This document shows, one piece after another, positions 35,974-45,143 of a stretch of DNA of 64,000 nucleotides. The notes under the pieces were generated by a model that made no database searches, was not told the origin of the DNA, and saw nothing but the letters and a program-made list of their open reading frames with translations. The stretch comes from Proteiniphilum saccharofermentans. Lineage in GTDB: Bacteria > Bacteroidota > Bacteroidia > Bacteroidales > Dysgonomonadaceae. The translations under genes were made by a program, and so were the position numbers. Each line of letters begins with the position of its first letter. Position 1 is the stretch's first letter. Where the stretch lies: contig NZ_LT605205.1 in the NCBI RefSeq assembly GCF_900095135.1, forward strand, positions 2,666,001 through 2,730,000, given 5' to 3'.

Positions 35974-36933
35974 ATGTTGCTTATGAAAAAATACAAACAG
36001 TTAACTTCAGAACAAAGGTACGCGATTTATTTAGGTTTAGAAAACGGTGACACCCAGCGGACGATCGCGAGCTTGATAGGTGTCAGTCCTTCAGCGGTGT
36101 CCAGGGAGTTGCAGCGCAACAAGGACAAGCGCGGGGGCTACTCGTGGCGACTGGCCCACGAGATGGCGATGGAGAGAAGGGAACGCCTGCCCGGCAACCG
36201 GGCCACCCCGGAATGGATCAAACAAAAGGTGATCCGGCTCGTGCGCAAGGACTGGTCGCCCGGGCAAATCAGCGGACACCTGAGAAAGAAGGAGAATATC
36301 CGGGTCTCCCACGAGACCATCTACAAGTGGATCCGGGAGGACAAGAAGGCCGGGGGCGACCTTTACAAGCATTGCCGTCACAGGCTCAAGCACCGCAAGA
36401 GACCGGTGGGCTCCGTTAGAGGCATCCCCAACCGCAGGAGCATCCGGGAAAGGCCCGTGGAGGCCGACGGGAAGCGCTTCGGCGACTTCGAGATGGACAC
36501 GATGATAGGGGCCGACCAGTCGGAGGCGATACTGACGGTGACGGAAAGGAAGACGAACCTCGTGATGATCGGGGAACTGCCCCGCGGAAGGGACTCGAAA
36601 GGGTTGGCCAAGGTGCTGTGCCGCATGTTGCTACCCTACAAGGACGTGATAAGGACGATCACCACGGACAACGGCTTGGAGTTCGCGGCGCACGAACGGA
36701 TCACGGAGATGCTGGAAGCCCCGGTGTACTTCACCGACCCCTATTCGGCATGGCAAAAAGGATCGATCGAAAACGCGAACAAGCTCATCCGGCAATACAT
36801 CCCCAAGGGGGCGTCCTTCAAGGACTATCCACCCGACAGATTGAAGCGGATACAGCACAGGCTGAATGAAAGACCGAGGAAAAAATTGGACTTTAACACA
36901 CCCAAAGTTGAGTTTTACAAACAATTAATGTAA
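35974..36933 (+). CDS. IS30-family transposase
   Basis: 319 residues, intact. An N-terminal helix-turn-helix (LTSEQRYAIYLGLENGDTQRTIASLIGVS, about 10-38) is followed by a DDE integrase core: FGDFEMDTM (first D), TTDNGLEF (second D) and GSIENANKLIRQYIPKG (E). A start at the in-frame ATG 35983 (MKKYKQLT) is equally possible. The gene's G+C and codon choice differ strongly from neighbours. Probably still active. Confidence 0.94.
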   Translation: MLLMKKYKQLTSEQRYAIYLGLENGDTQRTIASLIGVSPSAVSRELQRNKDKRGGYSWRLAHEMAMERRERLPGNRATPEWIKQKVIRLVRKDWSPGQISGHLRKKENIRVSHETIYKWIREDKKAGGDLYKHCRHRLKHRKRPVGSVRGIPNRRSIRERPVEADGKRFGDFEMDTMIGADQSEAILTVTERKTNLVMIGELPRGRDSKGLAKVLCRMLLPYKDVIRTITTDNGLEFAAHERITEMLEAPVYFTDPYSAWQKGSIENANKLIRQYIPKGASFKDYPPDRLKRIQHRLNERPRKKLDFNTPKVEFYKQLM

Positions 36934-37066
36934 ATTGCACTTGCTGCTTGACTCTGCCTGGATCTGAAAGAATAAATGAATTTGCAGAACCCGGTTTCTT
37001 TTCAGTCGACTGCCAAAGGCAACAGAAGCAGGATAAATCTCATTTTCATACGCAGCAAACTTTCTT

Positions 37067-37405
37067 TTAAATAAAATCTTCCCGCATGGGGCTGAACGCA
37101 TCTATTAACATTCCCGACTCAATGCATTTCGTACTATGCTTTATATTCGGAGGAATATATATTCCATCCCCTTCTTTGACCTTTTTCATGATCCCGTCCA
37201 CAGTGAATTCAAAAACTCCACTTGCCACGTAGGTACTTTGAGAATGATAGTGAGAATGTTCAGAACCTATCGCTCCTTTTTGAAATTCTACTTTTACAAG
37301 CATAATTTGGGTATCAAATCCCATAATTTGCCTTCGTATCCCATCACCGGCCGGACACCACGAAATTTCATCCTTAAATAAAAATAAATCACTGCAAGTT
37401 TCCAT
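37067..37405 (-). CDS. Cupin protein, KdgF-like
   Basis: 112 residues. A single cupin barrel with the metal ligands in EHSHYHSQSTYVASG (about 49-63) and a late histidine in IPPNIKHST. KdgF proteins ring-open unsaturated uronates released by pectate and alginate lyases; sequence match is at family level only. With uxuA in the same region a role in uronate breakdown is plausible. Confidence 0.75.
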   Translation of the reverse strand: METCSDLFLFKDEISWCPAGDGIRRQIMGFDTQIMLVKVEFQKGAIGSEHSHYHSQSTYVASGVFEFTVDGIMKKVKEGDGIYIPPNIKHSTKCIESGMLIDAFSPMREDFI

Positions 37406-37513
37406 AAAAACACAGTTATAATTAGTAATTCTTTAAAATAAGTTATCAATATTGAAGCTCGTTAAATTTTGTTCGATTAATTAAACTATTACGTTAAAAA
37501 TCATGTGTTCCAA

Positions 37514-39568
37514 TTAGCACCTTCTTCTTCCATCGATATCTTGGAAATCAACTTTAAATACCTTACTATCAGAAATGGTAATAGTCGCGCCCAATGTGGA
37601 ATAACTTTTGGTCACATCTTCTATCTCAATATTCTTTATCGGATTCAACTCCTCTTCGGTCCAATCACTGTCATCCATCTTGTGTAGCATAACTGTCACG
37701 AGTAATTCCATAGGGGGGTTTTTGTCAAGACATTTTTTTCGGGCAAATATAACCGTACTTTCATCTGCTTCTGCATTCCGGTTCGAATGGACAAGACTTT
37801 CGAGTTGATCCCAACCCCTATAAGATATTAAAGCCAGGCTCCTACCGGGAATAGAAGCTGTAATTACCTTCCTATTGTCCTTCTCAAACTGTTTAACCAC
37901 TGCATTTTTTCCATCTAAGTGAGGTAAACCATAATGCCCGAGAGTAATTTCGTATTCAAAGGCCAAGCGTGTACGATCTACCCTGATAACTCCTCCAGGA
38001 ATAGCAATTTCTGCCAAGTCGAGAATGTATCCAACCCCATTATTGGGAGGCTTGCGCATTATGGCTTGCCGGTACAATACGTCGTCAATAACTCCATTGA
38101 ATACCATACTTTGCGAAATCGTGAATTTTTGATTTTCTAGCGCGTCATTGTCAACAGTTAGCCCGGTAAGGTAAAAATTCACATCATCTCCTCTCAAGTC
38201 GCGGGGATCAAGACTGCGGTAACAGTACTCCATGGCAGTACCTCCGGAAGGATCATGATCTTCCCATGGAAAATGTGTATTATAAGATAACTTTGAGTAA
38301 TTTGGGTCATCGTAATACACCTTCCCTGGAATTATTTCTGAAGTTCCCGTTTTTCCATGGTTTACTAACACGAGCCCCGGATTCTCAAGCACCAATTTAT
38401 TAGAATCATTGCCAAGGGATTCCCAGAGACCGTCATTTTCCTTTGCTGTCCAGAAGGGCGAATCCTCAGGAAGAGCCAAGCAAATAAAGGGCAGGAACAT
38501 CAAAAATGGACTTCCGGCGCAACTGTAGTTTTGCACCATATACTCCTTCTGTCCATAAAATCCCAGACTAGGAATTTCATTGTAATAAAAATCTTCACGT
38601 GTTACGAACTGCAATAAGGAGCCTGAGCAAAGACGCCTGGCCCATCCCGGATCCAGTAATTCCGGGTTTTTCAGCATAAACGAGACCGGGAAAGCCCCTG
38701 ATACCCAAGTCCGGTAACAGATACTCCGTGACCACATGTTTATATATCCATCACGACCAAAAAAACTGGGCAACGATTTCATGAGTTGCTGTGCAGACCT
38801 TTCAATTATTTCAGCAATTTCAGGGTAATATTCGTCTCCGAATGTTCGATTCCATATGGTTGTATAAACAATAAAAAGGCTGATTGAGTAATAATTATAA
38901 GTTTGCTCCAAATACCACCCGTTCCCTGAATGATAAGACGCTATCCATAGCAAATGACTTTTTAACAGCTCATCATCAATCTTATACCCATATTTTTTTA
39001 AAAAGGAAAGAGCTACAATGTTAAAAATACGCCAGTTATTTTGTGTAGTTCGGTGGTGAGCCCATTTTGATATGCATTCAACCATCTCATTTTTTTGTTC
39101 TTCGCTATAGTGTGTCCAAATAGTATCCGGCATCAGAAGTAACGTCTTGAATAATCCTCCAAACTCGCAAGTGAATTGATAATTGGAGTCGGGCAACTCC
39201 TCCGGTAGCGGTATTGAATTGGGATGACCGGGTGTAAAAGCTCTGTAAAAGTGTAAAGAATAATAATCTCTTAGATTAATTCCTTTGATCGTAGTGTCAG
39301 GATCAATCTGTATCAGCGGACCTGCTAATGTAAATGTTCGTTCTAAAGCCTCAAAATCAGCCGCCCGATATCGCCACTCGGGTGCGTTTGGCTGAGGGTA
39401 AGTCTTACCCGGGACAATGGGGAAACTCATATGCTGATCCATGGAATCAACGTGAGAAAAAGCTCCCTCCAGAAGAAATTTTGCCAAATCAATGTAATGC
39501 TCTCTTGTCATACCTGTCATAGGACTTAACTCTAGGTCAGGATTTGTTATTTCAAATTTTCTTTTCAT
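37514..39568 (-). CDS. DUF2264 family protein
   Basis: 684 residues with no signal peptide. DUF2264 members are about this size, with a helical N-terminal half that resembles (alpha/alpha)6-barrel sugar enzymes (SNYQFTCEFGGLFKTLLLMPDTIW; GNGWYLEQTYNYYSISLF) and a beta-rich C-terminal half. GYINMWSRSICYR and GQKEYMVQNYSCAGSPF hold candidate catalytic acidic and aromatic residues. They occur in polysaccharide loci; activity on rhamnogalacturonan-like substrates has been suggested for relatives, but it is inference here. Lies 108 bases downstream of the cupin gene's start on the same strand, so DUF2264 is transcribed first. Confidence 0.78.
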   Translation of the reverse strand: MKRKFEITNPDLELSPMTGMTREHYIDLAKFLLEGAFSHVDSMDQHMSFPIVPGKTYPQPNAPEWRYRAADFEALERTFTLAGPLIQIDPDTTIKGINLRDYYSLHFYRAFTPGHPNSIPLPEELPDSNYQFTCEFGGLFKTLLLMPDTIWTHYSEEQKNEMVECISKWAHHRTTQNNWRIFNIVALSFLKKYGYKIDDELLKSHLLWIASYHSGNGWYLEQTYNYYSISLFIVYTTIWNRTFGDEYYPEIAEIIERSAQQLMKSLPSFFGRDGYINMWSRSICYRTWVSGAFPVSFMLKNPELLDPGWARRLCSGSLLQFVTREDFYYNEIPSLGFYGQKEYMVQNYSCAGSPFLMFLPFICLALPEDSPFWTAKENDGLWESLGNDSNKLVLENPGLVLVNHGKTGTSEIIPGKVYYDDPNYSKLSYNTHFPWEDHDPSGGTAMEYCYRSLDPRDLRGDDVNFYLTGLTVDNDALENQKFTISQSMVFNGVIDDVLYRQAIMRKPPNNGVGYILDLAEIAIPGGVIRVDRTRLAFEYEITLGHYGLPHLDGKNAVVKQFEKDNRKVITASIPGRSLALISYRGWDQLESLVHSNRNAEADESTVIFARKKCLDKNPPMELLVTVMLHKMDDSDWTEEELNPIKNIEIEDVTKSYSTLGATITISDSKVFKVDFQDIDGRRRC

Positions 39569-39958
39569 ATGATTAAAATATTTATTTTCTATTTCATTAG
39601 ATTTTTTCTTCGCTCAACATAGTAAAAACAAGTTTTTCCTCTGTATTCACTTATCGAAAAAATTCAAAGGTATCATATGGAACTCGCGATAATCATGAAC
39701 TTGGGTAAAATCATTTTCATGCTCGTTTCATTGGAATTATATTAAATATCTTGTAAGTTCAATCGTATTATCATTTTTTTCATTTATACAAAAATATAGG
39801 TTTATAGCGTTAAAATAGGATATAATATTTGCATAAAAATGTATTATCTTTGCCGTCTATGTGGTTTTTTGAAGAAAATCATGTACATTTGCTTTGCAAC
39901 ATATGGCCACAACTTAAAATTTAAGGGATAACATATCTATTATCAACAATATACAATC
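39569..39958. other. Divergent intergenic region DUF2264 / GH140-like
   Basis: 390 AT-rich bases with no gene. It carries two plus-strand -7 boxes (39845-39852 and 39884-39891) and one minus-strand box (CAAAAATA at 39789-39796, TATTTTTG on the minus strand) that could serve the divergent DUF2264 gene. Confidence 0.5.
39845..39891 (+). promoter_or_regulatory. Two candidate -7 boxes for the GH140-like gene
   Basis: TATCTTTG at 39845-39852 and TACATTTG at 39884-39891, both exact TAnnTTTG matches, 107 and 68 bases upstream of the start codon. Neither has an obvious -33 TTG at standard spacing. Confidence 0.4.
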
Positions 39959-41353
39959 ATGAACACAAACTATAAGATCAGGGTATTATTTTTTGCTCTT
40001 GCACTCATTTTTTCTACGTATATTCTCCATGCCCAGGAAGATAAATGGCAAGGGAAAGCGGTTGATTTTTCACATGGCAGATTGGAAGTCCATCCCGACA
40101 AACGGTTTCTTTGCCATGCCGACGGCACGCCATTCTTTTACCTCGGTGACACGGCATGGGAATTGTTTCACAGGCTGGATGAAACGGAAATAGACACCTA
40201 CCTTGAAAACCGAAGGGAAAAAGGGTTTAACGTGATCCAGGCAGTAATCCTTGCTGAATTGGACGGGCTGAACACTCCCAACAAAAACGGTGACCGGCCT
40301 CTTCTTGGCAACGATCCCCGTAAACCTAACGAGGCTTATTTTGCATGGGTGGATAAAGTGATACGTAAAGCCGCAGGAAAGGGAATGTATATTGGCCTGC
40401 TGCCTACATGGGGTGATAAAGTAGATGTTCAATGGGGCACAGGCCCTGTAATATTCGATACCGACAATGCTTATACTTACGGGCAATATTTAGGAGAACG
40501 CTACAAGGATTTCCCTAATATCATATGGATCAACGGAGGGGATCGCAGTGGTGGTGGCAGGAACAAAGATATTTGGGATGCCATGGCTAAAGGGATCAGA
40601 TCGGCAGACAACAATCATCTTATGACCTTCCACCCGATTGGTGCGGAAACATCCGGAAGTTGGTTTCATGATTACGATTGGCTTGATTTTAATAGTTGCC
40701 AGACCGGACACGCCTATTATACCTACGATATTTTTGAAAAGTTGATTGCCGGGGATTATAACAGGCAACCCACTAAACCGGCTATCAATCTGGAGCCTTG
40801 TTACGAAGATCATCCGGTAAGAGGGCAACCTGAAGGTGTCGATCTTTGGTTCGATGAAAGCAATGTGCGGCATGCATTGTATTGGAGTCTGTTCAGTGGG
40901 GCATTTGGACATACTTATGGTTGCCATCCCGTATGGCAGTTCATGGCTCCTGGCTATACCCCGGTAGGAGGAGTCCGGAACAACTGGTATGATGTCCTTG
41001 ACCTGCCGGGAGCCTGGGATCTGATACATGCCCGCAGGTTATTCGAATCATATGATTTTTTCAGCAGGCAACCCGATAACACCATTATTTTAACGCCACA
41101 AACAGAGAGCAAGGACTACGCCATCGCGACAAAAGGAGATGGATATGCATTGATATACCTTCCACATGGAAATAGTGTGGAGGTATCACTGGAAAAAATT
41201 TCCGGAACGAAAAAAATAAAGCTTATCTGGTTTAATCCCCGTACAGGTAAAAAAACCGGGATAGGTGCCAAGGCAGCCAAAGGTTCTTTCGTGGCAACTC
41301 CGCCGTCATCAGGAAAAAATAACGATTGGATATTGATTATGGAAAGGTACTAA
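39959..41353 (+). CDS. DUF4038 glycoside hydrolase, GH140 (apiosidase)-like
   Basis: 464 residues with a signal peptide (about 1-25, cleavage near LHAQ). The TIM-barrel part begins with FLCHADGTPFFYLGDTAWELFHRL (about 50-73) and has the conserved FNVIQAVILAE, PNIIWINGGD and KPAINLEPCYE (candidate catalytic Glu), then a small beta-sandwich C-terminal domain (DYAIATKGDGYALIYLP; LIWFNPRTGKKTG) of the 'collagen-binding' type. GH140 enzymes cut apiose from rhamnogalacturonan II. The substrate assignment is by family similarity only. Confidence 0.82.
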   Translation: MNTNYKIRVLFFALALIFSTYILHAQEDKWQGKAVDFSHGRLEVHPDKRFLCHADGTPFFYLGDTAWELFHRLDETEIDTYLENRREKGFNVIQAVILAELDGLNTPNKNGDRPLLGNDPRKPNEAYFAWVDKVIRKAAGKGMYIGLLPTWGDKVDVQWGTGPVIFDTDNAYTYGQYLGERYKDFPNIIWINGGDRSGGGRNKDIWDAMAKGIRSADNNHLMTFHPIGAETSGSWFHDYDWLDFNSCQTGHAYYTYDIFEKLIAGDYNRQPTKPAINLEPCYEDHPVRGQPEGVDLWFDESNVRHALYWSLFSGAFGHTYGCHPVWQFMAPGYTPVGGVRNNWYDVLDLPGAWDLIHARRLFESYDFFSRQPDNTIILTPQTESKDYAIATKGDGYALIYLPHGNSVEVSLEKISGTKKIKLIWFNPRTGKKTGIGAKAAKGSFVATPPSSGKNNDWILIMERY

Positions 41354-41374
41354 ACGAATCTCTTCACCTGTCCC

Positions 41375-42331
41375 CTACAACCTTTTCGCCATTTGTTCCT
41401 CGAGTTTCTCTAAGTCTTTCGTGAAGTTTCTGATCCCTTCCGCCAGTTTTTCCGTGGCCATGGCATCTTCGTTTATCATCCACCGGAACGTTTTTTCATC
41501 GATGCTGATTTGTTCAATCTCAGATTGTCTGGCAGCCTCCTCGTTCAATTTCCGGACTAAGACACCTTCGGTATTCTCCAGCTCTTTGAGGAACTTTGGA
41601 GCAATAGTCAACAATTCACATCCGGCAAGTTCCACTATCTCTCCGATATTACGGAAGCTGGCTCCCATTACCTGGGTCTTATAACCAAATTTCTTGTAAT
41701 AATTGAAAATCTTTTTCACAGAAAGCACTCCCGGATCTTCATGAGCGGCAATTTCCGTAACACCCTGTTCTTTTTTGTACCAATCCAGAATCCGGCCTAC
41801 AAAGGGAGATATCAGACGAACACCCGCTTCGGCACACGCAACCGCTTGTGCAAAAGAGAAGAGAAGGGTCAGGTTACAATGAATTCCTTCTTTCTCAAGT
41901 ATTTCTGCGGCCTTTATCCCTTCCCAGGTGGATGCGAGTTTTATTAATATCCGTTCTCTCGAAATCCCCGATATCTCATAGAGAGCTATCAATTCCCGGG
42001 CTTTGATCACCGACGCTTCAGTGTCAAACGACAACCGGGCATCTACTTCAGTAGAAACCCTTCCTGGAACAATTTCCAAAATCTTTAATCCGAAATTCAC
42101 GGCCAACTTATCTATCGCTTTTGCCAATTGCCCGGATTTGTCGGTTAGCTGCGTTTTACCATAGGCAATAGCATCATCTACCAGCGAAGCATACTTCGGG
42201 TCTTGCGATGCAGTATAAATCAAAGAAGGATTCGTAGTTGCATCGACCGGTTTGTATGCTTCAATAGAGGCAAAATCGCCCGTATCAGCCACTACTTTGG
42301 TATACAGCTTCAACTGCTCTAATAAATTCAT
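41375..42331 (-). CDS. tal: Transaldolase, TalB type
   Basis: Transfers a dihydroxyacetone unit between sugar phosphates in the pentose phosphate pathway. 318 residues, the long TalB form. [10 protein letters not shown] near residue 30 and the Schiff-base lysine in [11 protein letters not shown] (about 132) are present, as are the [10 protein letters not shown] and MGASFRN motifs. It is the last gene of the long minus-strand cluster and follows the double aldolase gene by 53 bases. Confidence 0.94.
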   Translation of the reverse strand: MNLLEQLKLYTKVVADTGDFASIEAYKPVDATTNPSLIYTASQDPKYASLVDDAIAYGKTQLTDKSGQLAKAIDKLAVNFGLKILEIVPGRVSTEVDARLSFDTEASVIKARELIALYEISGISRERILIKLASTWEGIKAAEILEKEGIHCNLTLLFSFAQAVACAEAGVRLISPFVGRILDWYKKEQGVTEIAAHEDPGVLSVKKIFNYYKKFGYKTQVMGASFRNIGEIVELAGCELLTIAPKFLKELENTEGVLVRKLNEEAARQSEIEQISIDEKTFRWMINEDAMATEKLAEGIRNFTKDLEKLEEQMAKRL

Positions 42332-42335
42332 AGGT

Positions 42336-42378
42336 CATGATATTTAATCAACCATCATCAACCATCATCGAAAATGTA
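42336..42378. repeat. 10-bp direct repeat ATCAACCATC
   Basis: Two and a half tandem copies of ATCAACCATC in the gap between the double aldolase and transaldolase genes. Confidence 0.7.
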
Positions 42379-42384
42379 TTATTG

Positions 42385-43683
42385 TCATTTTACATTAAAC
42401 GCGATGCGCAGTTCGTCGATCTCCTTGTCACCCATGGGTTGCAAAGAACCGATCGAAGAGGCCATCACCAGCGAGTTAGCTGAAAATTCAGCTACTTCCA
42501 GATAGTCGAACGTATTCAACAATTTATCACCTGTCACAAAAACACTGTCGTTTTCTACCAGAATAACCCGATTGTGGTTAAACATTTTCGCCACACTATC
42601 CACATCATTATAGATCAGCCCGAAAGGAATGGAGGGGACATCCTGGAGGAAGATCCAACTTTCGGGGATTGTGCGTACATCAAATTTTGAGCCGCTCACC
42701 GCGTGTGCCATCAGATTCACCGATTGTGTGCAGATGATAGAGTTGATATGCGGGTTCAGCTGGTAAATACGTTGATGAAGGGCTACCGACCTGCTGGGTG
42801 TTTTTCCCGCTTCGGCCATACCGTTCTTTATCTGGACAATATCACCCGGCACAATATCCCATCGCGCCACATTACTTGGTGTAATCAGGAAATCGTCACC
42901 TCTCCAGCGTACGGATACCGTACCGTAAGTCGATATCATCATCCCCTGGTCACAGGCCCGGCGGATAATATTCACCATCTCCGTACGGATTGCCCGCTCA
43001 TCGGAAGGATGATCAATATCCATAAAATGGGAAATATTGGTCGGTAAGTGATTTACATATTGCGACACCTGCTCATCACTCAGATAATTCACCTGCCCGA
43101 GTCTTTTGGCATTCACAATCGTCCGGCAACAAAACTCCAGCGTTTCAAACCGTTGATAGGCATCCATCATATCAGTCCCACCCAACACTATCCCATGATT
43201 CTCCATGATCACCGCCTTATAACGGGTATCCTTGAACTCAAAAGCGATTTTCTCGCCCAGATCCTCACTACCGGGAGTTCCATAAGGTGCAAATCCTATA
43301 TCCCCGCAAATATTGTGTGCCTGAGGAACGATTTTGGTGTCGGGTACAATGCCGGCAATACTGAAAGCTACCAGCGCAGGCGGATGGGCGTGGATGATAG
43401 CGGTTATTTCAGGTCTGGCTTCATAAATAGCCTTATGGAAAGGGAGCTCCGAAGAAGGCTTATGTAACCCGATAATGGTTCCATCCCTCTTCACCTGCAT
43501 AATATCTTTGGTAGTAAGCGACCCTTTATCCACTCCCGAAGGGGTAATCCAAATATCACCATTCTTATCCCTGATAGAGATATTCCCTCCCGAAGTAGTG
43601 GTCATCCCACGACTGTATATTCTTCCGATGATCACATTGATCTGTTCCACCGGATGCATTAAATTCACATCTAATTGTTTCAT
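42385..43683 (-). CDS. Tandem class II aldolase/adducin protein with degenerate second domain
   Basis: 432 residues made of two class II aldolase domains. Domain 1 (about 8-205) is complete: TTSGGNISIRD, ITPSGVDKG, the zinc pair in IIHAHPPAL and the third histidine in MENHGIVLGG. Domain 2 (about 232-425) keeps the fold (YGTVSVRWRGDDFLITPSN) but has ICTQSVNL in place of the HAH ligands and LVENDSVFVTG in place of ENHG, so it should not bind metal. It may regulate or structure the enzyme. Substrate would be a ketose 1-phosphate such as fuculose- or ribulose-phosphate. Confidence 0.85.
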   Translation of the reverse strand: MKQLDVNLMHPVEQINVIIGRIYSRGMTTTSGGNISIRDKNGDIWITPSGVDKGSLTTKDIMQVKRDGTIIGLHKPSSELPFHKAIYEARPEITAIIHAHPPALVAFSIAGIVPDTKIVPQAHNICGDIGFAPYGTPGSEDLGEKIAFEFKDTRYKAVIMENHGIVLGGTDMMDAYQRFETLEFCCRTIVNAKRLGQVNYLSDEQVSQYVNHLPTNISHFMDIDHPSDERAIRTEMVNIIRRACDQGMMISTYGTVSVRWRGDDFLITPSNVARWDIVPGDIVQIKNGMAEAGKTPSRSVALHQRIYQLNPHINSIICTQSVNLMAHAVSGSKFDVRTIPESWIFLQDVPSIPFGLIYNDVDSVAKMFNHNRVILVENDSVFVTGDKLLNTFDYLEVAEFSANSLVMASSIGSLQPMGDKEIDELRIAFNVK

Positions 43684-43689
43684 TTTTAT

Positions 43690-43789
43690 TGAATAAAGAG
43701 TAAAATTGATTAGTAGATTTATCTATGTACTGATTAGCAGATTATAAACACTAATCAGCACATCATCAAATCAGTAAATTATCACATCA
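43690..43789. repeat. Period-8 repeat block between double aldolase and dehydrogenase
   Basis: Most of the gap reads as degenerate 8-base units such as ATTGATTA, ACTGATTA, GCAGATTA, AATCAGTA and CATCATTA, with the same vocabulary as the blocks at 12781, 48781 and 51308. Confidence 0.7.
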
Positions 43790-45058
43790 TTATTTGCTGT
43801 TAGCCAGCAAATAAGCTTCCGCTTCTACGTTCCACAATCCCTTATGGCGACTACAGATAACAGCCAGTTCTTTAAAAAGTTCGTTGGTCCCACCAAGCTT
43901 TTCAAAGTCGGATATCGGAGTGAGCGGCATATCAATATGTGTATAGATCAGCTTCTTTCCACCCGGGATATTGGGCAGGTTGTTGGTCGCATCGGCTACT
44001 GCATTCAATCCACCAATATGGGTAATCAGTCCGGCTGGATCAAGTCCTTTACTCATAATATCGAGTGCTTCCACCATATCGTCGTTATTACCTCCACTGG
44101 TGCCGACAATATGTGTATAGGCATAATGTACATTGTAGAAATTGAACGTGGCGCTGAAATTGGGGTCACTGGGTCCGGCAAAGAAATTGAGGCAACCGTC
44201 GAATGCCAGTATAGCATCCCCCTGCTCTACTACCGGCCTGACCGGTGCAAAGACAAACACATCATCATAACCGGAATTACCACTCAGAGTTTTCAGTTCT
44301 TTCACCGGGTCTTCCATCGCACGGGTATTGATATAGTGGAGATCAATTCCCCTAGATGCGGCAAATTCAACCGTATAAATTGAGGCAGCTCTGTCTAACC
44401 GAGCCTGGTCTACATCGGTCACTACTAACAGTGATGGTTTACGGTCTTCACGATGGAGCACATAGTTGATAGCTGCAAGTCCCATTGGACCGACACCCGC
44501 AAGAATAGCCATCTTTCCTCCATCCACAATCTCCATCTTGTGCTTATAACTGCCGGGAGTAGTATGGTAGTTGGCATGCATCGCACCGATTACACAGGAG
44601 AGCGGCTCTGCCAGCGATGCAGGATAATATCCCTCACCCGTAAATTTCAATAAGCAGTCCTGCTCCATCACTTCGTTAGGAATAATCACATAGGTGGCAT
44701 CTCCGCCGATATATTTGTAACTATAACCGGGAGCGCTCAGAATACCAACGGGGCCATTCTCGTAGTAGAGCGCCGGTTGAATGGAGAACTTATCCCCTGC
44801 TTTAAATTTATGAGCCCATTGGGAACCCACTTCCAGCAATTCACCGGCGAATTCATGACCGATGATAATAGGATTTTCCGCTACGTCATCGGGAATACGC
44901 TTGTGATCCGTCCCTTGTGAAGAAGCTTTATAGGATGACATGCACAATGAATCGGTCACCACTTTGGCCAGGATTTCATCCTCTTTGATGGGCGGCAAAT
45001 CAAATTCTTCCAGACGCAAGTCTTTTTTGCCGTACAATCTAACTGCTCTCGTTTTCAT
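43790..45058 (-). CDS. Zinc-type dehydrogenase, L-sorbose-1-phosphate-reductase-like
   Basis: 422 residues from the ATG at 45058 (MKTRAVRLYGKKDLRLEEF); an upstream in-frame start at 45085 adds nine residues of low value. A medium-chain dehydrogenase: CMSSYKA and IIIGHEFAGE supply zinc ligands, AEPLSCVIGAMHANY is a conserved loop, and AILAGVGPMGLAAINY is the NAD(P)-binding glycine motif (about 185-200). The start resembles SorE, which turns L-sorbose 1-phosphate into glucitol 6-phosphate; that assignment is by memory of the family. It lies in an aldolase operon, so a ketose phosphate substrate fits. Confidence 0.8.
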   Translation of the reverse strand: MKTRAVRLYGKKDLRLEEFDLPPIKEDEILAKVVTDSLCMSSYKASSQGTDHKRIPDDVAENPIIIGHEFAGELLEVGSQWAHKFKAGDKFSIQPALYYENGPVGILSAPGYSYKYIGGDATYVIIPNEVMEQDCLLKFTGEGYYPASLAEPLSCVIGAMHANYHTTPGSYKHKMEIVDGGKMAILAGVGPMGLAAINYVLHREDRKPSLLVVTDVDQARLDRAASIYTVEFAASRGIDLHYINTRAMEDPVKELKTLSGNSGYDDVFVFAPVRPVVEQGDAILAFDGCLNFFAGPSDPNFSATFNFYNVHYAYTHIVGTSGGNNDDMVEALDIMSKGLDPAGLITHIGGLNAVADATNNLPNIPGGKKLIYTHIDMPLTPISDFEKLGGTNELFKELAVICSRHKGLWNVEAEAYLLANSK

Positions 45059-45070
45059 ATAATTATTGTT

Positions 45071-45102
45071 AGAGCCAAGAACCAAGATCCAAGAATCAAG
45101 AC
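45071..45102. repeat. Left boundary period-7 repeat of the S23-type gene unit
   Basis: Units GAGCCAA, GAACCAA, GATCCAA, GAATCAA in a row. The first 16 bases recur at 52823. It is the inverted counterpart of the repeat at 45504-45534, so the S23-type gene lies between inverted repeats. Confidence 0.85.
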
Positions 45103-45143
45103 ATGAGAGTCATGATTTAGGACGGTTATATGACAATTTTATA

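Larger units (their letters stand above)
35811..36942 (+). mobile_element. IS30-family insertion sequence
   Basis: About 1.13 kb. The ends share AAGTGCAA (35811-35818, and reverse-complemented at 36935-36942) followed by a weaker inverted match of about 16 bases. Inside are a GC-rich hairpin (35893-35910) and one intact transposase. The element is visibly richer in G+C than its surroundings, which suggests recent arrival. A target duplication could not be defined with confidence. Confidence 0.85.
35649..37010 (+). pseudogene. GH92 glycosidase relic interrupted by IS30
   Basis: Left part 35649-35795 reads HGFNHTHASGAGG and YGNILVMATRSE, the GH92 N-terminal signature (compare GFSHTHLSG...YGDILLMPT). 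The right part, after the insertion element, at 36954-37010 reads LPGSERINEFAEPGFFSVD, matching the GH92 AEPGYYSV region. The remainder of a GH92 gene (over 600 codons) is absent on the right, so the gene was truncated as well as interrupted. The family is alpha-mannosidase-like; a full GH92 gene is at 56664-58898. Confidence 0.7.

Noticed and set aside
35811-36942. Assigning a target-site duplication to the IS30-type element
   Set aside because: The outer bases of the two ends diverge, so the exact border is uncertain and any short direct repeat would be arbitrary.
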